This document shows, in pieces, positions 11,834-25,436 of a DNA stretch of 64,000 nt. The position numbers and the translations under genes are program-made. The notes below the pieces were generated by a model, which was not told the DNA's origin, did no database searches, and saw only the letters and a list, made by a program, of their open reading frames with translations. How positions within the stretch are numbered: position 1 is the stretch's first letter; each line of letters begins with the position of its first letter. Source of the stretch: Ichthyophthirius multifiliis (lineage: Eukaryota > Ciliophora > Oligohymenophorea > Hymenostomatida); contig NW_004085963.1 of the NCBI RefSeq assembly GCF_000220395.1, positions 30,612 to 94,611 on the forward strand, given 5' to 3'.

Positions 11834-13371
11834 TTAATAAAATAAACCATAAGTATTTGCTTATTTAGTTTAAGGAGTAAGGCTACCATGTTTTTAAGAA
11901 ATAGGACTATTTTTTTTACTAATATTAATTTTAGGCGTATTAAAACCTGATTAGACCTAGGTATTAAGTGAAATATTAGCATATTTTTTAGTTCCAACAA
12001 TATTTTTATTTTGAATTTTAGTAGAATTTTATTAATCAACGTTATTATTATTACTCTAGATATTAACTTCAGGTTCCTAATTCTAATTACTTTTATTTTC
12101 TTCTTTTTTGATATCTTCTAATAATTTAGCAGCCATATTTTCTTCGCAAACAAAAGGGTGATGAAACAAATCTGAAGTACTAATTCTCAAGGCAGGATCT
12201 ACTTCCAGAGTTCTCATAATCACATCAATACATTCTTTTGAGAGTATTTTTTTTAATTTATTTTGGGATTTCGAATTTACCTTCTAAAATTTTATCCATA
12301 ACCTAAATATTTGAATTCGCATTAAAGGGGAAATCACCAACTAACATTACATATAAAATAACTCCCATAGACCATACATCAATTGCCGAAGTTAATTATT
12401 TGATTTTTGCCGCAACCACTTCAGGAGACATATATTTGAGACTTCCACTATCTATATTATCCACATCGAATTTAGATGCAACTCCAGCAATTCCGAAATC
12501 TACGATTTTTATTTAATCCTAATCTGGTTTTGTTAATAGAACATTTTCTAGTTTTAAATCACGATGTATTAAGTTATTTTTATGACAATAATTCATCGCT
12601 TCAACTATTTATTTGAAATATATTCGGGCTTCTTATTCCTCGAAATTGTTTTTAGCTTCTACACGGTCAAGGAGTTCACCGCCTTCTAAATATTCCATTA
12701 TAAATACAACTTACATGTTACTTAATGTGTAACAACTCTTTATTTTTACAATGTTTTTATGGTTTAAGGATTTCACAATTTCAGCTTCTCGAAATACCAT
12801 ATCGATATCATTTGCATTTCCTTTTCATTTATTTTTTGTTAGTTTTTTTTTTTTTTTTTTTTTTTTTATTACCTATTGCTGATGTTTTGATGATTTTTAT
12901 TGCTACTTTTTCTTATGTTTATTTATGAATTCCTAATAAAACTTATCCGAAACCTCCTTCTCCTATTACTTTTATTAAATCATATTCTGAAAAAGTCGAA
13001 TTTGCATCAAATTCTTCGCCTATTTAATTTTATTTTGAAAAAGATTTTTTTTTTTTTTTTACCATTAGAGGCATATAATACAGATTTATCTTTCAAATAT
13101 TAAATATCGTCATTAAAAATTTCTACTCCTTCATTATTGAATAAGCGTAAACACTTAAAATTTTTCATTTCTGATTTTTAATCAAGAATTTAAGCAATAC
13201 TTTATAAATTATAATTTTTTTGTATTTTCACATCACAAGGTTTCATTACTGGATCTCCATTTTTGTATATTTTTACCTTTTAATTTTTATTTTTTTTAAT
13301 TGTTATTTATTCAGTTTATTTACAATTTTTTCTTTAATAGGTAATATTATATAATCGTCTTCGTAATCCAT
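11706..13371 (-). CDS. Doublecortin-domain CAMK-type protein kinase (DCLK-like)
   Basis: ATG at 13371. Five exons are separated by introns 13277-13323, 13020-13062, 12821-12872 and 11780-11847. The product is about 484 residues. Residues about 17-88 form a doublecortin domain, the tubulin-binding fold, opening VKIYKNGDPVMKPCDVKI and ending DIQYLKDKSVLYASNG. The kinase domain follows directly, with Gly loop GEGGFG, lysine in VAIKII, catalytic loop HRDLKLENVLL, DFGIAG, SPE in place of APE, and DVWSMGVILYVML. All catalytic residues are present. A Ser/Asn-rich tail with S/T-P sites (FNTPKI, NSPISQ, SLTPQT) closes the protein. Such fusions act at microtubules, which suits a cilium-rich cell. Frame shifts by one base at the T8 run 12247-12254, inside the conserved end of the kinase fold, so a homopolymer error is likely. 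The N-terminal exon choice rests on an in-phase 47-nt intron. Confidence 0.88.
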
Positions 13372-13959
13372 TTTTTTTCTATTTTTTTAAAAAAATATTT
13401 GGTTTTCTTAAATTTTAACAAAGAATGTTATTCTTTTATTTTTTCTTTTTTTATTTGTTTTATTTATTTAATTTATATTATATGTATTCTTTTTTTACTT
13501 TATTGAATTCTTTTACTGATTTTTTTTTATTTTTATGGCGATTAAAATATTAATCATAAATAGATTTTTTAATATAAAGTAATATGTAATAAATATTAAA
13601 ATAAATAAATATAATATTAATTTATAATTGTTTGTAATTATTATTATATAAATAATGATGATATATGTAAATTTTTATAAAAACTCATGAATAAATACTT
13701 GATTTTGTTTTTATCGAATTCTTTTGTTTATAATATTTTATAAATAAATAAAAAAAAAAATTATTTTAAATTTTATTAAATTTAAATAATTTTGATAGTA
13801 GAAATTTATTAATAATTATATGTTTTTTTTTTTTATATTAAAAAAAAAAATAATTTAATATTTTAAGATTTATTTAAAATATTTAAATTTAATATTTTCT
13901 TATTTATTACTTATTTTTATATTTTTTAATAATATTAATATAAAATTATTTAAACAAAA
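13372..13959. other. Divergent intergenic spacer
   Basis: Lies between divergent start codons (kinase and small Tim), so it should hold both promoters. Only A/T tracts are visible. Confidence 0.5.
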
Positions 13960-14269
13960 ATGAGTGATAAAAAATATATGATGGAATAAGAAACAAATAT
14001 AGCATTTGCTAATTATATGATTTTATGTTCTAAAAAATGCGGTTTATATAATGATTTTAAATAAAAAAAATTAAATGAAAAAGAAAACAATTGCATAAGT
14101 ATTTTTTTTTTTTATTTAAAATAAATGTAAAATTAAATTAACATTAATTTTTAAAAAATAAATACATACTATTTTCATTAATTTTTTTTTTTCAAAAAAA
14201 GTTGAATGTGCCCATACATTAATGTTAAATTTACAATTTTCTTATTTATCTTAAGATTAAGAAAAATGA
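13960..14269 (+). CDS. Small Tim chaperone of the mitochondrial intermembrane space (Tim8/9/10/13 family)
   Basis: Two exons (13960-14098 and 14202-14269) split by a 103-nt intron give 68 residues. The twin CX3C motif that defines the family is complete: CSKKC, then 17 residues, then CIIEC. The second motif is created exactly across the splice junction (TGC ATA A | TT GAA TGT), which confirms the intron. Members form hexameric alpha-propellers that carry hydrophobic precursors across the intermembrane space; the four cysteines make two intramolecular disulfides through the Mia40 relay. Length and charged helices flanking the motifs fit. Which of the four paralogues it is cannot be told from the sequence. 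It is too short to stand out without allowing the intron. Confidence 0.85.
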
Positions 14270-14348
14270 TAAATATTATATTAAAAATATAAAAAAATAA
14301 AAAAAAAAATATAAATAAAAAGTTATTTTTTTAAATATAATATATTTT

Positions 14349-16034
14349 TCATTTTATTATATCTAAGATGTCTTGTGAAAAATCTGAAATACTATTTAAT
14401 TTTTAAAAACTGTATTCTTCCAATACTTAAATCATTTCTTAATTAAATAAAATTTTAATTTATATTATTTTATTATTTTCTTTTGATTTTATTAACAAAT
14501 CCAAAATTAAAATTAAGCAAGAATATATAATATCATCATTACTATTAATAAATAATTCAAATAATATTTAAATGATATTTTATTCGATAAAATATTAATA
14601 AATTTAATCAAAATATTCATAAAACTTAATTAAGAATATAAAGATGTTACAATATTCAACAATATCCTTTAACAAAAAAATATTAAAAAATATAATAATT
14701 TATTTCAATTTTTTACATAGTATTTAGATATTTATAATTACTAAATTAAAATTTTTATTATATTGTATTTATTCATAATATATAACAAATTAATTGATTT
14801 TTCTTTGATGATATATGTAAAAAAATGCGCAATTTATTTAGATATTCCATTTTTTTTTTCTTAGTTAAATAATTTAAATATGTTTATTCACAAATTTTAA
14901 AAATATGTAAATCATAATTATTATCTAATATAAATTGTAAATAATCTTGCTTAATCAAAAAATTAATAATTTTTATACAAATATATTGAATAGATTATTT
15001 ATTAATTTATAAAAATTAATTTAAAAAATTTAAGAATAAATCATTTTTAGATATATATAACATGAAATCATTATTATCTTATTCTTTAAAAATAAAGAAA
15101 TATAAAATTATTTAAAAATAATTATATATATTAATATATTTATATATTTATATATATTATTATTTTTTTTTAATTACATATTAATTAATATATTGCTAAA
15201 ACACATTATTTTGTTATATTTTTTTATTTATCAAATAATTTGTTCATATAATTTATTAATATACATAAACTTTTTTTTAGATTTTTTAATTCAATATTTT
15301 TTTACAATATACAAACATTAGTTAAAAGTAATACATATAATTCTTCAATATCTTTATTTTCAGTTTTTACATTTTATTTTAGTATATTATAATTAAATAT
15401 ATCATTTATTATACATTTTGAATTATATGTTAAATTATATGATATTTTCATAATTAATTCTTTTGTTTTTTATGTAGCTTCTATGTAATATGTATCAATA
15501 ATTTTTAAAAAACTATTTTATATTAATTATGTTTATAAATGTTCGTTTTTTAATATTTCATAATAAAGAATTTCTAGTAGTTTACACTTCCATATTTTTT
15601 TTAAATATAATAAATTATTTTATATTTTAATAAAATTTACTATAACATCTTGTTTATTTTGATTATTTTAGATTATTAATATTATTTCTTCTATATTTAT
15701 ATCATATGTATCTTACTCTTATTTTTATTACTTCTTGCTCGTTATTTAATTATAAAAATACGTTATTATATTATATGTATTAAATTAATCTTCTTTCTAT
15801 TATTCAATGTCCATTTTATCATTAATATAATTATTTTTTTATAAAATTTGTTCTTAAAAATTATTTTCGTAGTATTTACGGCATTGTTATAATATTTTCT
15901 ATTTTAGTTTATTTCTTTTTGTATTTTAAAATTGTTCTTTTTTTTATTATTTAAGTAAATTTTTTAACTAATTGTTATCATCTATTTTACTTATATATTT
16001 ATTATTTAAAAATTATTGTACCTTTATTAATCAT
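14349..16034 (-). CDS. Importin-alpha-like armadillo repeat protein
   Basis: Four exons (16034-16022, 15981-15178, 15083-14787, 14740-14349) give exactly 501 residues, the usual importin-alpha length. A short N-terminal basic segment with NTKRNKLKQK (residues about 22-31) resembles an importin-beta-binding region. From about residue 60 on there are repeating pairs and triplets of hydrophobic helices of about 40 residues, as in ARM repeats (for example IIQILFELFINSNDDIIYSC). The C-terminus, NQEMIQVLEEYSFQKLNS then QDILDIIK, parallels the closing helices of importin-alpha. Importin-alpha carries NLS cargo with importin-beta. The NLS-binding Trp-Asn pairs are not obvious, so it may be a diverged paralogue; ciliates have several. 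The first intron (40 nt) separates a 13-nt first exon. No frame break. Confidence 0.62.
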
Positions 16035-16267
16035 TTTCAATTTTTAAAAACAATGTAATTATTAAAATTTGTTATAAAAATAGATAAAATTCTAAATTAA
16101 AAAGACACCAAAATTATTTTAATAAAATTAAAATATTTATTATATATATTTTTAAACTAATATTTTTAATTATTTATATATATATATTTTTATATAACAC
16201 ATTATTTTTTTATTAATTAACTTTAAATATAAAAGCTTCTAAATTTTTATATAATTTTTAATTAAAA

Positions 16268-19200
16268 TCAATCTTACTATTCACAATATTTTAAATGATA
16301 AATTTTAAAATTATTAAAAAAAGGAATATTTCCATTATCAGACACCGACAAATTCCCAAAAGTGGGTTATTAATTATTAACGACTTCATTTTGCAAACTA
16401 CAAAGAGTATTATTAATCTTATTTCTTTACATAGCTTCACTTTCATTGCTATTTTAATCTTCTTAAATTTAATTATCGTTGCCTCCTCCGAATTTATTAA
16501 AAATTCGACTAAGCAATTATTAATAGGACTCATCTTTAACTTTTTCTATATTTTTAATAGGAAAAGGATTAAGTATTTCCTGATGTCTTTTAGTATATTA
16601 TCTTGTATTTTTTCTTATAGAATTTCTGTCTTCTTTATTAATTTCTTATGAAATACTATTTGTGAAATCTTCAATATCGTTTTGTAATTTTTATCCTTAT
16701 ATTTTTTTAATTAGATTATTAGCTACATTTCCTCCGAAAACTTTTATATTTCCTTTTCGGATTTTCCTTTCGAATTATCCACCACCTTATTATTATGAAA
16801 TCGTTATAATGGAATTATTATTATTCTATTTTGAATTGAATTTCATTTTTTATTAATAAATTTGGAAACTATTATATTTTAGAATACATTCTATAATATC
16901 TGTAATTTTCGTACTTTCTCAAAACAACATCATAATTGCATTAGGGAAAAAAATTTGTATAATTTCTAAGGACATCGAAATTTTAAACTGAAAAAATGTT
17001 AGTTTTATTTTCAGAACCTATAATAAAATCCGAATAATTATTTCCATCTTTTTATTACCAATCAAAAAATTATGCAAGTTTATTTTTTAATGTTTCTTAG
17101 AGTAATTATTCATTTGAAATATTTTAAATAGAATGATTTATATTATTATGAATATTATTGTTATTATTATTATTACTTTTATATTATTCTGTTTTTTATG
17201 TATTTTATTTTATTCTTGAATTCATAGTAAAATATTACTTTGAATCTAATTTTGAATACAATGAATCCTATTTTCTTATTTTTTTTTATTAATATTGATT
17301 ATTTTCAATTTCTATATTATTATCTGTATTTTATAATTACTATTTATTTTCTTCAAACAATGAATATGAAGTTTATTTAATATAATTAATATTATTATTT
17401 GTTTCTAATGTTTTCTTAGAAGAATTATTAGTTTAAATTGTATTTTAGGATTAAAAAGTATTTTATATTATAATCATATCTTATTAATTTTCTTTTTATT
17501 CTATTTTCTTTATTTTATCTTAATTATATTTTTTTATTTTATCTTCATCGTCATTTTTTTCTTCTTCATTAATATCTTATTCTGAAGAATCATAATCAAA
17601 AGAACTTTCTTCTATTAAATTTTCATCGTTCATATAATCTAAGAATCCATATAACTCTTCCAATATAACCGATAATTTTTCTTAAATAAGTTCTGCTTTT
17701 TCCTATAAAATATCTTTATTTGAAAGACTTTAGAATTTTTTATGAAATCTTCTTATATATTTTTATCTATTTTATTTAATCCATTTATTTTCTTTTTTCA
17801 AAAAAGAATATCTTTTAGGTGCGAAATGTATAAAAGGACAATCTAAACATAAATGCTTCAAATCTCCACAAGAGTAACATTTTAAACCTATTTACCTATA
17901 GTCTTATTCATTTAGAATCTTATTTTTAATCCAACAAAACTTCTCGTAATCTTCTGGATGATCTTTCAATAATTCTAAAAAACTCTATCTTTTTATTGAC
18001 AATAAAGTAGTAAAATCTAATGATCTTATTGACATTTTTCTTAGACTTCCAGTAAAAAAAGATATCGAACCAAATGAATCTCCAGGTTTTAGTATTTGGA
18101 TTTATTATGTATAGTATTATTTATCACTAAACTAGTCTATAAAGACTTCCACTTGACCTTTTTCAATAAAATAAATGCAAGAATCATCCCTTCCACATTC
18201 TACTGTTATTACTTCTTCGGGAGTTATTCTACTTTCCTTTATTAAAGGGACAGTTAGTCTAATGACACTTTCACTGAAATTATTTCGAAAGACTACAGAG
18301 TCTTTCAAAACTAAATTATTAGCTTCTAAGGCCAATAAATCTTTTAAATTATCACTTAATTATCCTATTATTTTTTCTTCTTATTCTGTATCTCTATATT
18401 TTTTTATTTTAGAGAAAAAAATTAGTATAAATTATATACCTATTTTTTTCTTCTCTCCAATAATATTATAAATATTCTCTAATTTCAAATTATAATTCTT
18501 TAGATACTTTCTTCAAATGCATATAATTACTAATTCTATAAATCATTTCCTTCAACTCTTTTTCCTATTTAAAAAGCAATTCAAAAATACTTCCTATTTA
18601 ATTAACTGCATAAGCAAACACTCCGCAAGAAACTAACATAGTAATTATACACAATACATATTCTTTCGGGTTAGTGGGTAAAACATCACCGTATCCTACA
18701 GTAATCATAGTCACTGTGGAAAAATAATATGCTAGTAAATATTAAAAATACCATTGTTAATCTTAATAGTTTTATTTTATCAACCAAGATTATTTAGTTT
18801 CCCCTATAGCTATATAAATCCAAATACAAGAAAATATATGTGTTATAAACAATACTGTAGTAAGAAGTTTTATTAAAGAAACTAATTATTATTAAGTAGG
18901 TGTTAAATGAAAATATTCTTCTAGTTTTCTCATTATAAGTTTAACTCTTCCGTTTTTTAAAAATTATAAAAGCATCAGAATTCTCCATATACCATTCAAT
19001 TATACTACAAAATAGTCTATAAGTACAGGAATATTAGATAATAAATCTGCTACTAAATGTTTTTTGATATAATGCTTGAAAATTAAATATCGGTCTTAAA
19101 TTTATACACCTTTTTCGAAATATGTAGTGTTTAAACAGAGTAGATTGTCGATTAAAAAACTAGAATTCCCATATTGAACAGGTAATCGGATATGTATGTC

Positions 19201-19685
19201 CCCAATCCTTTTTAAAATGTCATTTATAAAGGAATCGCATAATAGAACATTAAAATGTATAAAAGTTAGATTATGTCCCAACCTATTAGGAAGGAATTTG
19301 AAGCGGAAAATAATGGAAATTTCATTAATATTTTAGAGAAAATAGATGTTTTTTCCTCATCTAGGACTGTATAACGATTTTTCGACGCTTTTTTTTAATC
19401 TTTATGAGAGTTTATACTACCTTTGATATTATTTTCGGCTAAAGATATGTCTCTTATGAGACTTTTATGTTATTTTGTTAGTTATTTTTAGCGATTATAG
19501 TATGTGTATTTGCGTAATTTTTATATAAAAAATTTAAGGCTGAGGAGCTTTAAAGCGTAACGTTGGTCGTCTATTTATTGAAGTTTAAATAATGCTTTGT
19601 CTACTTTTTATGTTAAAACTTAATCTCTTATGTCGCCGAAATAATTATTCCGTTATGTCTATTATTAATGAATATCCTCATGCAT
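16268..19685 (-). CDS. Cyclic-nucleotide-binding voltage-gated-type K+ channel with zinc knuckle
   Basis: About 1123 residues with one intron (18394-18439). S1 (WDIIQLLYILMFYYAIPLQ), S2/S3 (FLIDNLLCLNTTYFEKG), S5 and a pore helix ending TMITVGYGDV are present; TVGYGD is the K+ selectivity filter. A C-linker (YLQYYWREEKNR) leads to a cyclic-nucleotide-binding domain (PEEVITVECGRDDS through LKPGDSFGSISFFTGS). After it comes a perfect CX2CX4HX4C knuckle, CYSCGDLKHLCLDC (17835-17879), then a long acidic and Asn-rich tail. Family knowledge: CNG/HCN/EAG-type channels set membrane potential in cilia and the cell body. Frame changes by one base at A6 19154-19159 (between S1 and S2) and again near the T6 run 16846-16851. 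The frame stays open upstream of the chosen ATG to 19869 without another ATG, so a spliced upstream start is possible. Confidence 0.85.
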
Positions 19686-21232
<1,547 letters not shown>

Positions 21233-23286
21233 ATGGTAATAATTTTATATTTAAATATAAAGTTTAGAACAAAAGAATATTAATGGAATAAAGAAAGAGC
21301 AATATTATAATAAAAAATCGAATTATTGTTACTATAGATAAATGAAAGCAAAGCAAGAAATGAAAATTTATAAAAAATGAATGAGACTTTTATGAAAACT
21401 TTAAATGATTATACATCAGATCCTAATAATTTTTAAGTAAATAATAATATACTTAATTAATATTTTACAATAAAATATAATAATATATAGAAAAAAAACA
21501 TCTTATTATAATTATTTTTAAGTAAATAATATACTTAATTAATATTTTTAATATAAAATAAATTAATATATATATAAAAAATAAAAAAAATTATTACTTA
21601 ATTTTACATATTCCTTAGATTTTTTATTTTATAAAAAGAATAAAGCAATGAGAGATTTACAAAAAATGCTAGAAAATAAAAGTTTTTCTGATTAAGATTC
21701 TGAATTTAAATTATAAAAATACCTTTTAATGATTTCAGAATTATAAAATCAAGTATAAATAAGAAAATTATTTTTAGATTTATTATTTTTTTTATTTTTA
21801 ATAGAATGATGAATATAAATTATTAATATAAAATATGCAAAAAGATTAATATTAAGCAAATTAAGAAAAATTAAATGTTTAATAAAATTTATAAAATTAA
21901 ATAAATAAATTATAAGAATAGATATTATAACACAAAGAAGAGTAAATAATAATAAAAAAAAATATTAAAAAAATAAAAATAAAGATAATTAAAATAAAGC
22001 TAGTAAAATTTTACTAATGAATTTTCCGAAAAAAAAAAAATTCTCAAAATCATTAGTATTAATATTATATAAAAAAAATAAATGACTTAGAATAGGTGAA
22101 TACCTATTTGCATTCTTTTGATGATACAAATAATAATAAAACTTAGTAAAAAAGGAATTAAAGTACAAACAATACACCTTTAGCTTATTAAGATGTAAAA
22201 AAAAAAAAAAAATAAGAATTAAAAAATATAATTATACTAAATATAAAAAAATAGCTTTTTGATGTAGAATTATAAATGAGTTTAGTTGATGTAAAAGCAT
22301 AGCTTAAAAAAAATGATATTTCAATGAATAATACTACGGCTAATAAAAACTTAAATACTACAAGCAATTTAAATAATAATACGACAAATTTATAAGAAAC
22401 GAGTGAAAACGAGATTAGTTAAATAAACTAAAATAGCAAAAATAAAGAGAAATATGAAGCAGGAATCATTATTTAAAAAAAAAATTAATAAAATTTGTTT
22501 TCTACTTAAAAAAAAAGCCAAATAATAAAAAACTAGAATGAATTAAAAGTCCATATGTAAAATTCTGGTTAATTTAAAGAATCTAAAATTAGCAATAATA
22601 ATTATAATAATACTAATTCAGACAAATCATTGATTAATAATTTTTTTTAAGAAAATTTATAAGATAAACAGATACTAGAGGAGAAGATAAAAAATTTAGA
22701 AAAGGAAATACAAAATTATATAAAAATAAATAATAAAAAAAACTTGAATTAAATCCCTATAAATTATGTGGTTAAATTAGTAATGAAAGAATTGGAAGAA
22801 AAATAAATAAATTTGCCTATTCTTTAATCATCATTTGATAAAAAGGATTAAATTCTTAGTTAATAAGTTTAAAATATTATCAATAGAATAAATTAAAATA
22901 CTTTTCCTTTATAATAAAGTTGTTATGATCTTACTAATAACTAAGAATAATGTATTTCTTTTTTTTATTTGTTATCATTATTTTTTTTTATTTTTTTAGA
23001 AAGTCTATAATAATATGAAAATGCTTTAAAAGAATTTACTATTACAAGATAATATGTGTCCTAAAATAATAGTGCAAGAAATAATTAAAATTTTAATAAT
23101 AATGAAAACTCAGTGGCTTAGCTTAAATAAAAAATAGGATTGTTTAAAAATAATGAGATTTTTATGAAACACTTAAATAAATCTGGAAGCGCTTTAATTT
23201 AAAGCCAATTAGCAAATTCTTATTATAATAAACAAAATAGCTGGAATTAATTTATTTCTGGTAAAAAAGCTATTTTGTTTAAATGA
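21233..23286 (+). CDS. Coiled-coil protein of unknown function
   Basis: Six exons (21233-21436, 21639-21752, 21805-22002, 22057-22194, 22255-22951, 23000-23286) splice in frame to 545 residues. Residues about 14-60 form a strong heptad coiled coil (NKERAILQQKIELLLLQ, then MNETFMKTLND) resembling the coiled-coil tails of large ciliate GBP-like GTPases, but no GTPase domain lies upstream, so this is only a resemblance. Coiled coil continues to about residue 170. The second half is Asn/Thr/Ser-rich, with another heptad stretch (KQILEEKIKNLEKEIQN) and a conserved-looking segment PINYVVKLVMKELEEKQ near residue 390. Each of the five introns removes a TGA or a frame change, and two show TACTAA/ATACTAA near the 3' end. 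The start is the first in-frame ATG; an upstream exon cannot be excluded. Confidence 0.65.
21431..21565. repeat. Imperfect tandem duplication within an intron
   Basis: The segment TTTTTAAGTAAATAATAATA with TACTTAATTAATATTTT at 21431-21477 recurs at about 21515-21552, including the splice donor. The 202-nt intron therefore carries a second, decoy donor sequence. Confidence 0.6.
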
Positions 23287-24828
23287 GTTTTTTATTTTTA
23301 TTTTATTTTATTTTTTTAATATAAAAGTTATATTATTTATAATTTATTTATTTTTTATTTGATAAAATATAATTTATTGATTTTTATTTCCATTATTTTT
23401 TAATTATAAAAATATATATTTTTTATATTTATTTATGTTTTTGCTTTTTATATTAAGCTAAATTAAGATAATGTTTTAATAATAAAAATAACTTATCTAT
23501 AAAAATATATTTCTTAATAATTTTTTATTTATTTATACTTTTGTTTATAATATATATTAATCCATTTTTTATTTTAAACTTTAAATTTAATAAAAAATAT
23601 ATGATTTAAAATAAGATGTATTATATTTTTATAAAATAAATACTTTTAATGTAAAATTAATAATCATTTAACTATTCTACTTTATTTTTTGTTTTAAAAA
23701 ATATTGTTTATATAGAAAAAAAGTTAATATAATAATATTCTTATAATGTTATTTTTAAGTTTTTTTTTAAATAATTTTTTTTTATTTTTTGAAATTTTTA
23801 TACTTATCTGTGATTATAATAACTGTATAATTAAATAATAATGATATATAAATGTTTTTTATTATTATATAAATTATTTTATACATATAAATAAACTAGC
23901 TTTAGCTTAAAAGTTTTGATATTCAATTTATTATAATTAAAAAAAATAGATTTTTTTTTATTCTTTTCTTAAATAATAATATGTAAAATAATATGTAATA
24001 TGAATACATAGTATTATAAAATCTAATATAAAAAATTATGTATTAATTTTTATTAGTCTTAGAATTAAATTAAAATTAAAGTATGATGTAATATTTTATT
24101 TTTAACATATTAATTTATTAGCATAATTATTAAAAAATATTAATTTATTTTTAAAGTATTAGAAATATTATATATTTATTTTAATATTTCAAATATATAA
24201 GTAGATTTATTTTCTAAATAATAAATTATATAATGACTTATTTTATAAATTAAAGAATTATTTATAAAAATGAATGTTAATGCTTTCTTTAGAAAAATTT
24301 TATATTTAATAAATTTCTAATAAAAAAAAATTAAATCAATTTAAATTATTTGATATATTTATTGATCAAATTTTTATTCAAATTATTTTTATTTATTATA
24401 AAAAAATTTTATGAAATAGAAAAAATTTTTGTATATTTTTAGCTTTGTAATTGCATTATTTTTATTTCATATAAATTTTTAAGAAAAAATAAATAAAAGT
24501 TTTTATATAATTCTCAAGCTTTTTAATTTTTTAACTTACACAAAAATAATTTTTTGTTGAAATAGAAAATTAATATTTATATATATCTATTAGTTTTTTA
24601 ACTAAAAATATTTTAATAAATTCTTGTCTAATGAACTTTTAAACTTTTATATTAATTTACTTTTAAAATTTTATTTTTTATACAAATTTTTAAAAAATGA
24701 TTTGCATGTATTTTTAGCATGGTAATATATTAATTAAAAGCTTAAATTTAATAAAATAAAAATTAATTCTAAAATCAAAAAATTAAAGTAAATAAAAATA
24801 AAACAAAAACATAACATCAAAAAAAACA
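23287..24828. other. AT-rich intergenic spacer
   Basis: About 1.5 kb between two plus-strand genes. A/T tracts only; no gene, RNA or defined repeat seen. Confidence 0.5.
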
Positions 24829-25436
24829 ATGAAATAAGCTTAAGTAGTTATCAGAGAAAAAGCCCCTTTTACTATTATAAAAAACTATCCACGTAAAAGA
24901 AGATAATTTTTTCAAATATAAAAAAGAAAGATTAATAAAACTAAAATAAAAATATATATATGATGAGATAAAGATTTAACTCTGAACCTGTAAGAATGAG
25001 ATCGTTAATAATTTTAAAAAGAAAAATTAGTTAATTTTAAGATTGTTTATTAAGAAAATATAGTTCTTGTAATTTGGGTCATTAAGCAAATAAATTTGAA
25101 GTCTAAAAGACTTATTAAAATTAAATGTTAAATAATTAAAATATTTAAATTAATTTAATAAATAATAATTATAAATAAAAAAATAATGATTATGGCTATA
25201 AATAATAATAATAATTTTATGATGAAAACAATTATTATTTGTAAAATAATGATAATAATATTTATTATAATAATGAATTCTAAATAGATTAGTAAAACAA
25301 TTAATAATAGTTTTCTGATCACTCTAATTAAATTGATAAAGATGAAATTTATAAATTATAATAATATTAATAAAATGATTTATATCTTAATAACTTCTAT
25401 AGATAAGATAGAGATATGTTTTATGACTAATACTGA
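24829..25436 (+). CDS. Small basic N-terminal / Asn-Gln-rich protein of unknown function
   Basis: Not recognised. ATG at 24829 opens MKQAQVVIREKAPFTIIKNY followed by PRKRRQFFQIQ. The frame then moves by one base at the A6 run 24920-24925 and continues as MRQRFNSEPVRMRSLIILKR and a segment with SSCNLGHQANKFEVQKTYQ to TGA at 25434-25436. With one more A the whole reads as about 202 residues. The first half is basic and looks like conserved protein; the second half is Asn/Gln/Tyr-rich and probably disordered. The basic clusters (PRKRR, LKRK) could be nuclear localisation or nucleic-acid contacts, but that is inference. Confidence 0.55.

Noticed and set aside
12240-12300. A possible intron to explain the kinase frame change
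   Set aside because: Removing a GT...AG segment here would delete conserved kinase residues (KFEIP, then SKECIDVI); a one-base homopolymer change keeps them all.
16295-16856. Plus-strand open frames over 16295-16856
   Set aside because: Antisense to the C-terminal tail of the K+ channel, whose minus frame is coding in composition and continuous with the channel.
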